A stretch of 64,000 bases of DNA from Cacajao melanocephalus (lineage: Eukaryota; Chordata; Mammalia; Primates; Pitheciidae): the NCBI GenBank assembly GCA_963573385.1, contig CAUYLG010038532.1, positions 1 through 64,000 on the forward strand. Reading direction: 5' to 3'. Shown piece by piece: positions 59,045 through 64,000 of this stretch (within the stretch, counting starts at the first letter, position 1; every line of letters begins with the position of its first letter). Position numbers and translations under genes: made by a program. The notes under the pieces are model-generated. The model was not told the DNA's origin, did not search any database, and saw nothing but the letters and a program-made list of their open reading frames with translations.

Positions 59045-59540
59045 GTTGCACGAAACCTCAAAAGCTAAAACAATAAACGTTATTTGTCACATGCCTGCAG
59101 GGCCCAGCACTGCTCTACACTGGGCTTGACTGGACAGCTCTGCTGATCTCGGCTGGGAGCACTGAGGCATCTGGGGCCTGGCTAGGGGTTGGCCAGTCTA
59201 GGCCAGCCTTGGCTACAGTAACTCAGCTCTGTTCCAGTGTCTCTCGTCCACCTCTGGAATCAGCAGGCCAGCTCTGGCATGTCATTCTCACAATGATGAA
59301 AGCCATTCAAGAGGAAAAGTGAAACATGCAGGAGCTCTTGAGGCCTAGTCCCTAGACTGGCACATCATCTTGTCTGCCTTATTCCATTGACCAAAATAAG
59401 TCACCAACTTGAGCCCAGTGTTGGGGTAGGAAAGTGCTGCACAGAGGCATGGCAATGGAGACAGATAGAGTGAGGGTGAAGAATAGGGACCATTACTGGC
59501 TCCGATCACACCTAGTCTGCAAAAGACTTGGCTCACTGGT
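59045..59540 (-). mobile_element. Probable old LTR-type repeat, antisense
   Basis: GCTAAAACAATAAACGTTATTTGTCACATG, GGGGTTGGCCAGTCTAGGCCAGCC, GACTGGCACATCATCTTGTCTGC and CATTGACCAAAATAAGTCACC follow a recurrent mammalian repeat layout (ttaaaacaacaaacatttatt ... ctggctggtctag ... attggccaaagcaagtcac). Family not certain, MaLR/ERVL-like. Confidence 0.45.
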
Positions 59541-59574
59541 TGGGCTACAAAGAGGTTCTCTGGGGATAATGACT

Positions 59575-59705
59575 ATATCTATTTAAATCATTTCATCTTT
59601 TCAGTCACTCTGCAAAACAATGTCATGGCCTCCAACTTATAAAAGGGGTATCAAGGCTCCAAAACATTAAGAAATAAACTACTTTAAATCATCTGTCCTT
59701 TCACA
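59575..59705 (-). mobile_element. MIR fragment
   Basis: AATCATTTCATCTTTTCAGTCACTCTGC, then ACTTATAAAAGGGGTATCAAGGC: weak antisense MIR order. Confidence 0.45.
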
Positions 59706-60779
59706 TTTTATAGCCTTTGAAACTGAACTCTAGCACAAGTATCAGTTGCTAAGTTCCCTAACCATTCCAGGGAGGGGCCTTGTTAATGGTCCAAATCTCA
59801 GCCAGGCATTATTCTTGTGACTGCAGGGAGTGTGTGGCTCTGGGCTGAGGCCACTGAAACTTTGATTAGATGGAGAACCAGGCTTTAAGGAAAAGGAAAC
59901 AATGTTTTGAATACAAGGTGCTGCTCTTATCTTCTATCAATAGATAGAGTTTTGGGATATGCACCTTCCGCTAAGGCTCACAAAGAAATTGGCAGCATTT
60001 AGAAAAGTCAGAACAAGTTATTCTTTCCTTTCCCTCTCTTTTAGGGTGAAGTCGTTGCAATGTTGGCCACTCTTGGCTCCCTACAGTAAAGACACCTCAG
60101 ACTTTGAGGGTTTTTCTTCAGAGGTGGTGGTCAGGATGAGTCCTGGAAGGTGGGAGGTGGAAGGGGGGTGCTGTGTCTAGCTCTGCAGCAGATACACTGT
60201 TGTGGCTGCCCTGGGGAAAGGCTGAGAACCTATGAGGAGGGCTGAGAAAAAATGTCCAGGAGCTTCATGGTGGCACCAGGCAGGAGGGAGTCCAGGGCTC
60301 CCCTCCACACATAGTGTGCCTCTGCTTACGATCCACACCATACCCCACCCCGTGTGCATATCACCTACTGAAGGAATCAAGCTTCAGTTCAGTTTGGTTC
60401 CAGCACCTTCAGCTGTTAATGCCATTTTGGGCATGGGAGATACTGAGATTAACCATAAATGGTCTTTGCCTTTAAAAAGATTACAGGATAGTGGGAACAT
60501 CAGAAAGAAAAAAACAGAAAGGAAAAGAGAAATGCCATTGGGTGACACAGATTGAATAGCTGAGGCAGAGTGTAAGAGGGAGCGTGACTCCTCTGGAACA
60601 ATGACTTCAAAGCTAGGAGTTGAAGTACAAGTGGAAATTTACCAGACAGAATCTGGAAGAGAGACTTCCAGAGAAAGAGAAGATGCTGACTCAATCCCGG
60701 CTATTAAAATGTCCACATTCCAAAAGCATGAATATTGAATTCCAATGGCTGTCTAGAATCTCCAACGTATTGGACTCAT
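59706..60779. other. Unique intergenic DNA
   Basis: No gene or confident repeat. Confidence 0.4.
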
Positions 60780-60955
60780 CCAGACTCTCTGAGCCTGAGT
60801 TGCTTCATCTGTGAAATGGGAATAATCATAGGTACCTGGCAGCAGTGTGCTGACAACTAAATGAAATATAGTATGTGAAAACATTTTATAGGCTATAAAG
60901 TGTAACCTCTGCAGATGTTCATTGCTCTTATCATCATTGTTAGTGCTACATACTA
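60780..60955 (+). mobile_element. MIR SINE
   Basis: CTCTGAGCCTGAGTTGCTTCATCTGTGAAATGGGAATAATCATAGGTACC (60788-60837), then the AACTAAATGAAATATAGTATG block, sense. Confidence 0.85.
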
Positions 60956-60959
60956 TTAA

Positions 60960-61690
60960 TCATTAATTTGGTGCCAGGGGCTTAGTTGAAAACTAAGTAT
61001 TCAGAGACAGATAAAGCAGATCACCCTGACCTCAAGGTGATCACAGTCTAATAATAATGTCACATTCTTCTAGGGCTTATTGTGTGCCATGTCCCGTTCC
61101 CAGCTATTACCTCATTTCATCCTCATGCCCACCTGAGAAACAGATGCGATGGTCATCTTCATTTTGCATTTGGAGGAAACAGGAACACAGAGGGGTAAAG
61201 GAACTTGTAGAAGGCCACTCAGCTGATGGGCGGTAGTGCCCAGATGTGAACCCAAACAGGGTGGCTCCAGAGAATGCACTTTCATCAGTACCTCACACAA
61301 GTAGACAGTCAGCTAAGAGACAACCACAATGAGATGTCATAAAAGCTGTGAGCCTGTTATGATGCAGTAAGTCTGCCTGATGCCCTGGGAGAATCAGTGA
61401 GTGTATGTTGAGTGAGGGGTTGGGGGAGTTGTCAGCAAAGTCTTCTTAGAGGAGATGGTCCCTGAACTGAGTTCTGGCTAAGAGGTGGGGCAAATTGTGC
61501 CCTACAAGAAGAGCAATATGAACAAAGATCCCGAGGGCAGACAGCAGAGCTGCCGTCCTCAGTGTGGGAGGGATAGAGAGAAGGGGCAGGGTATGGCTGA
61601 AGATGTGGCAGGAGCCAGGTCCCGAAGGGCTGGAGCACCAAGCTAAGAAGCCCCAGCTGTCTTCTGAGGGCAGCACAGTGCAGAGGAGTA
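60960..61690 (-). mobile_element. L2 fragment interrupted by MIR
   Basis: Antisense L2: CACCCTGACCTCAAGGTGATCACAGTC near 61022, then after the MIR TTAGAGGAGATGGTCCCTGAACTGAG near 61446 and the CATATGAACAAAG-like AATATGAACAAAGATCCCGAGG block near 61515. Confidence 0.65.
61063..61305 (-). mobile_element. MIR SINE, nearly full length
   Basis: TAGGGCTTATTGTGTGCCATG, TACCTCATTTCATCCTCATG, GGAGGAAACAGGAACACAGAGG, AAGGCCACTCAGCTGATGGG, ending ACTTTCATCAG. It sits inside the L2. Confidence 0.85.
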
Positions 61691-61838
61691 CTATGTGTGG
61701 AGGGGGACCGTGGATCCTTTCCTCCTGCCTGGTCCCACCATGAAGCTCATGGTCATTTTTTGTCAAGCCTTCCCATAGATTCTCAGCCTTTCCCCAGGGT
61801 GGCCCCATAGCACCTCTGCTGGGGAGCTAGATAGAGCA

Positions 61839-61863
61839 CCCACCTCCCACCTCCCACCTCCCA
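61839..61863 (+). repeat. (CCCACCT)3.5 tandem repeat
   Basis: Three and a half exact seven-base units. Confidence 0.9.
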
Positions 61864-61959
61864 GCATCCATCCTGACTTCCACCTCTGTAGAAAAACCCT
61901 CAGAAGACAGTCAGGGCTCTTTAGTATGTGTTGGAAGGCTCATTTCAACTGCAGTGTGG

Positions 61960-62400
61960 ATAATGTACCAGGAGAGGAGATTATGGGCGATAGCTGGAGG
62001 CGGAGAGACAGTTCAAGGCCTGACAGAAATCCAGCTGCCAGGACTGGTGTCTGAGGGTGGAGTTGTGGCAGAGGGGACGGAATATTTGAGAACTGCTAAA
62101 ATAAAGCAATTGATGAAAGAGAAAGAGGAAGAGGAATCAAGAGTGACTACTGAAGCCCAGTCAACATAACAAGACTTTGTCTCTACTAAAAATAAATTAG
62201 CCAGGCTTCATGGTGCATGCCTGTAGTCCCAGCTACTCAGGAGGCTAAGGTGGGAGAATCATTTGAGCCTAGGAGGTAGAGCCTGCAGCAAGCTATGATC
62301 ACACCACTGGACTCCAGCCTGGGTGACAGAGAGAAATCCTGTCTAAAAAAAGAGGAGCCTGTTCTGGGTGACTGAGTGGGTCAGGATGGGAGGCAGCAGA
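61960..62400 (-). mobile_element. L2 fragment interrupted by Alu
   Basis: GAGAAAGAGGAAGAGGAATCAAGAGTGACTAC before the Alu and TTCTGGGTGACTGAGTGGG after it follow antisense L2 (gaggaatcaaggatgactccaag ... ggcctgagcaactggg). Confidence 0.55.
62158..62352 (+). mobile_element. 5'-truncated AluJ-like SINE
   Basis: Begins CAGTCAACATAACAAGACTTTG (mid left arm), then linker, right arm and short A tail. Confidence 0.88.
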
Positions 62401-62869
62401 ATCCGAAGGTGAAGATCTGGGAAATGCTGACATTTAATGGCGGGCCAAGGAGGCAGAGCCCAGGGAAATCTGACACAAGTAAGCAGAAGAGAGGGAGGAA
62501 AACAAGTGAGTATCTTCCAAGAATTAAAAGGAAGTTGACGGGTGATGAATTTAGTTAGACACCAAGAATTTACTTCCAAGAAGAGTTCTGAGTCCTTAAG
62601 GAGAGTGTTTTTCCTTGTGATAGAAAAAGTCCTTGTTTTTAGTCTTATTTTTTTGTATTTGTCTTTGTCTCCCAGACTTCACATTTCACTGCCTCACTCA
62701 TTTAGAACTGTTTAATTAATTTCTCAATATCTTTGTCTACTCATTACTGCTCCTTGCACACGTAGATGTAATGGGATGGAGGAGGAGGTTCTGCTGATTG
62801 GTATTTGCAATGTGCTGAGACTGATGAATGAACCGCTAAACACACTGTCACAATCACCAATAATAGTAG
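62401..62869. other. Unique intergenic DNA
   Basis: No gene or confident repeat. Confidence 0.4.
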
Positions 62870-63060
62870 CAACTGACTCAGCCCCCATTTATTGAGCATC
62901 TATTATGTACCAGGTGTTCTGTTATGAGTTGCGAAAACATGGCCAATAAACAAGGTGGACACGATGACATTTCTCTTTTACAGAGGGAGAAACTAAGGCT
63001 TGGAAAAGTTAAGTGAGCAGCTGAATATCACATAGCAAATAATAAATGACAGTGGAACAT
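62870..63060 (-). mobile_element. MIR SINE
   Basis: CCATTTATTGAGCATCTATTATGTACCAGG (62884-62913), TTTTACAGAGGGAGAAACTAAGG and AAGTTAAGTGAGCAGCTG, antisense. Confidence 0.85.
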
Positions 63061-63374
63061 ATGCATATAGCCCTGAGGCAGCCCCCCCAAATTTTCACCT
63101 AAAGACTTCCTTGTCATCTATTCTGATTTGTGAGCAGAGGATGAATTATGTGTGGGACATGGAGAGAGGGGTGAGGGTGGAGCTGAGCAAAGAGGAATAT
63201 AAGAGGACTCAGGTTAGGGAATGACTGTTTCCCAGCCCAATACTCTAAATCATTAGCTGTGCCCTCACACACTTAGCACGGGCTCTTTCAGAAAACCATA
63301 AGCTTGCCATAGGAGAAACTGAACACACTGATGCCAAACTTTTGGCCAGCTTTCTTCCAGAACACAGCTTATAA
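63061..63374. other. Unique intergenic DNA
   Basis: No gene or confident repeat. Confidence 0.4.
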
Positions 63375-63450
63375 ATCACTCGTTCATTTAGCAAATATTT
63401 ACCAAGCATTGAACTGGGCATACAAGGACAAACAACAAACGAACCAACCA
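63375..63450 (-). mobile_element. L2 terminus fragment
   Basis: TCACTCGTTCATTTAGCAAATATTTACCAAGCATTGAACTGGGCATAC (63377-63424), antisense L2. Confidence 0.75.
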
Positions 63451-63599
63451 GTGGGTGAGAAAGAGTAGGGTGTCTTCTTGGGTTGTCTCTGAGGAGGGGA
63501 CACTTGGAGAGTGAGAATGGTGGGCAGGGGAGGTGGAGGGCCCTATGGGCAGAGGAGCAGCTTGTCAAAGATCTCTCTTCTCACACTGGGTTTGCACCG

Positions 63600-63895
63600 T
63601 TCCTCACCTCTTCACCTTGCAAACTCCAACTTATCCCTTAAAAGTCTGGGAAGGTTTGCCTGACCACCAGGGCTGATTTTGCAGATTTCCTGTGGGTTCT
63701 GTGAGTCCTGAATAAATCACTCAGCTGTGAAATACATTGTGCACCCTGTGTGCAGTTCTGTAGTAACAGGTATTTGGAGGTATCCCAGCCTGTCTGCCCC
63801 TAAGTCTGAGCTCTCTGGAGGAATGGTTGGTGGGGAGTCTTCTAGCTCTATGTCCCTAGTACGGGCTCTGAGTAGGTCATTGATAAACACAGTGG
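63600..63895 (+). mobile_element. L2 3'UTR and terminus
   Basis: TCCAACTTATCCCTTAAAAGTCTGGG, GTCTGAGCTCTCTGGAGGAATGG and GGCTCTGAGTAGGTCATTGATAAAC keep the L2 3' order. Confidence 0.55.
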
Positions 63896-64000
63896 AATTA
63901 CTGCAGCATGCTGCAATTCATGTCTAAGGACACATCAGGACCCTTCGGGTGATCTTGGGCAATACTGCCCAGTTAACCACTTTGCAGTTCCTTTTTGTGG

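Overview
This is nuclear DNA from a primate, most likely human. About a dozen Alu SINEs, primate-type L1 3' ends and a complete THE1/MST-type MaLR provirus sit on a background of old mammalian repeats (MIR, L2, L3/CR1, L1M, MER2, MER5A). I found no convincing protein-coding gene and no tRNA or rRNA gene. Every long open frame falls in a repeat, in a purine microsatellite, or in GC-rich DNA with no coding signature. I cannot name the chromosome or the neighbouring genes from sequence alone.

Layout. 1-2310: purine microsatellite, then an L1M remnant split by an Alu. 2311-18810: about 16.5 kb with no Alu and no L1 that I can see, only ancient MIR/L2/L3 fragments. It holds a CpG island (about 7141-8000) with a perfect palindromic NRF1 site and a GC box, and repeat-free blocks downstream (8265-8720, 10085-10930, 16990-17360) that look like conserved non-coding regulatory DNA. 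This is the most likely functional part of the window: an orphan promoter, perhaps for a non-coding RNA, plus candidate enhancers. 18810-26430: repeats return (L1, Alu, an L2 of about 1.5 kb). 26525-41010: a very repeat-dense stretch built on old minus-strand L1s. One nearly full-length L1M was interrupted by a primate L1, a THE1 provirus, another L1, an ERV1-like LTR and several Alus, one with a long GGAA microsatellite as its tail. 41010-50000: mostly unique DNA with an L1M carrying a monomeric Alu and an MLT1-type LTR. 50000-54050: L1, Alu, a second purine microsatellite and MER5A. 54050-64000: unique DNA with Alus, a MER2 transposon, a roughly 340-bp inverted repeat (57556-57895 against 58697-59032) enclosing a head-to-head Alu pair, and MIR/L2 clusters.

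No gene-to-gene pathway can be read here. What the sequence supports is regulatory and structural: an unmethylated-type CpG promoter in a transposon-poor domain, followed by a transposon sink whose nested insertions give a relative time order. All family names come from memory of repeat consensus sequences, and ends of old repeats are approximate to about 10-30 bases.
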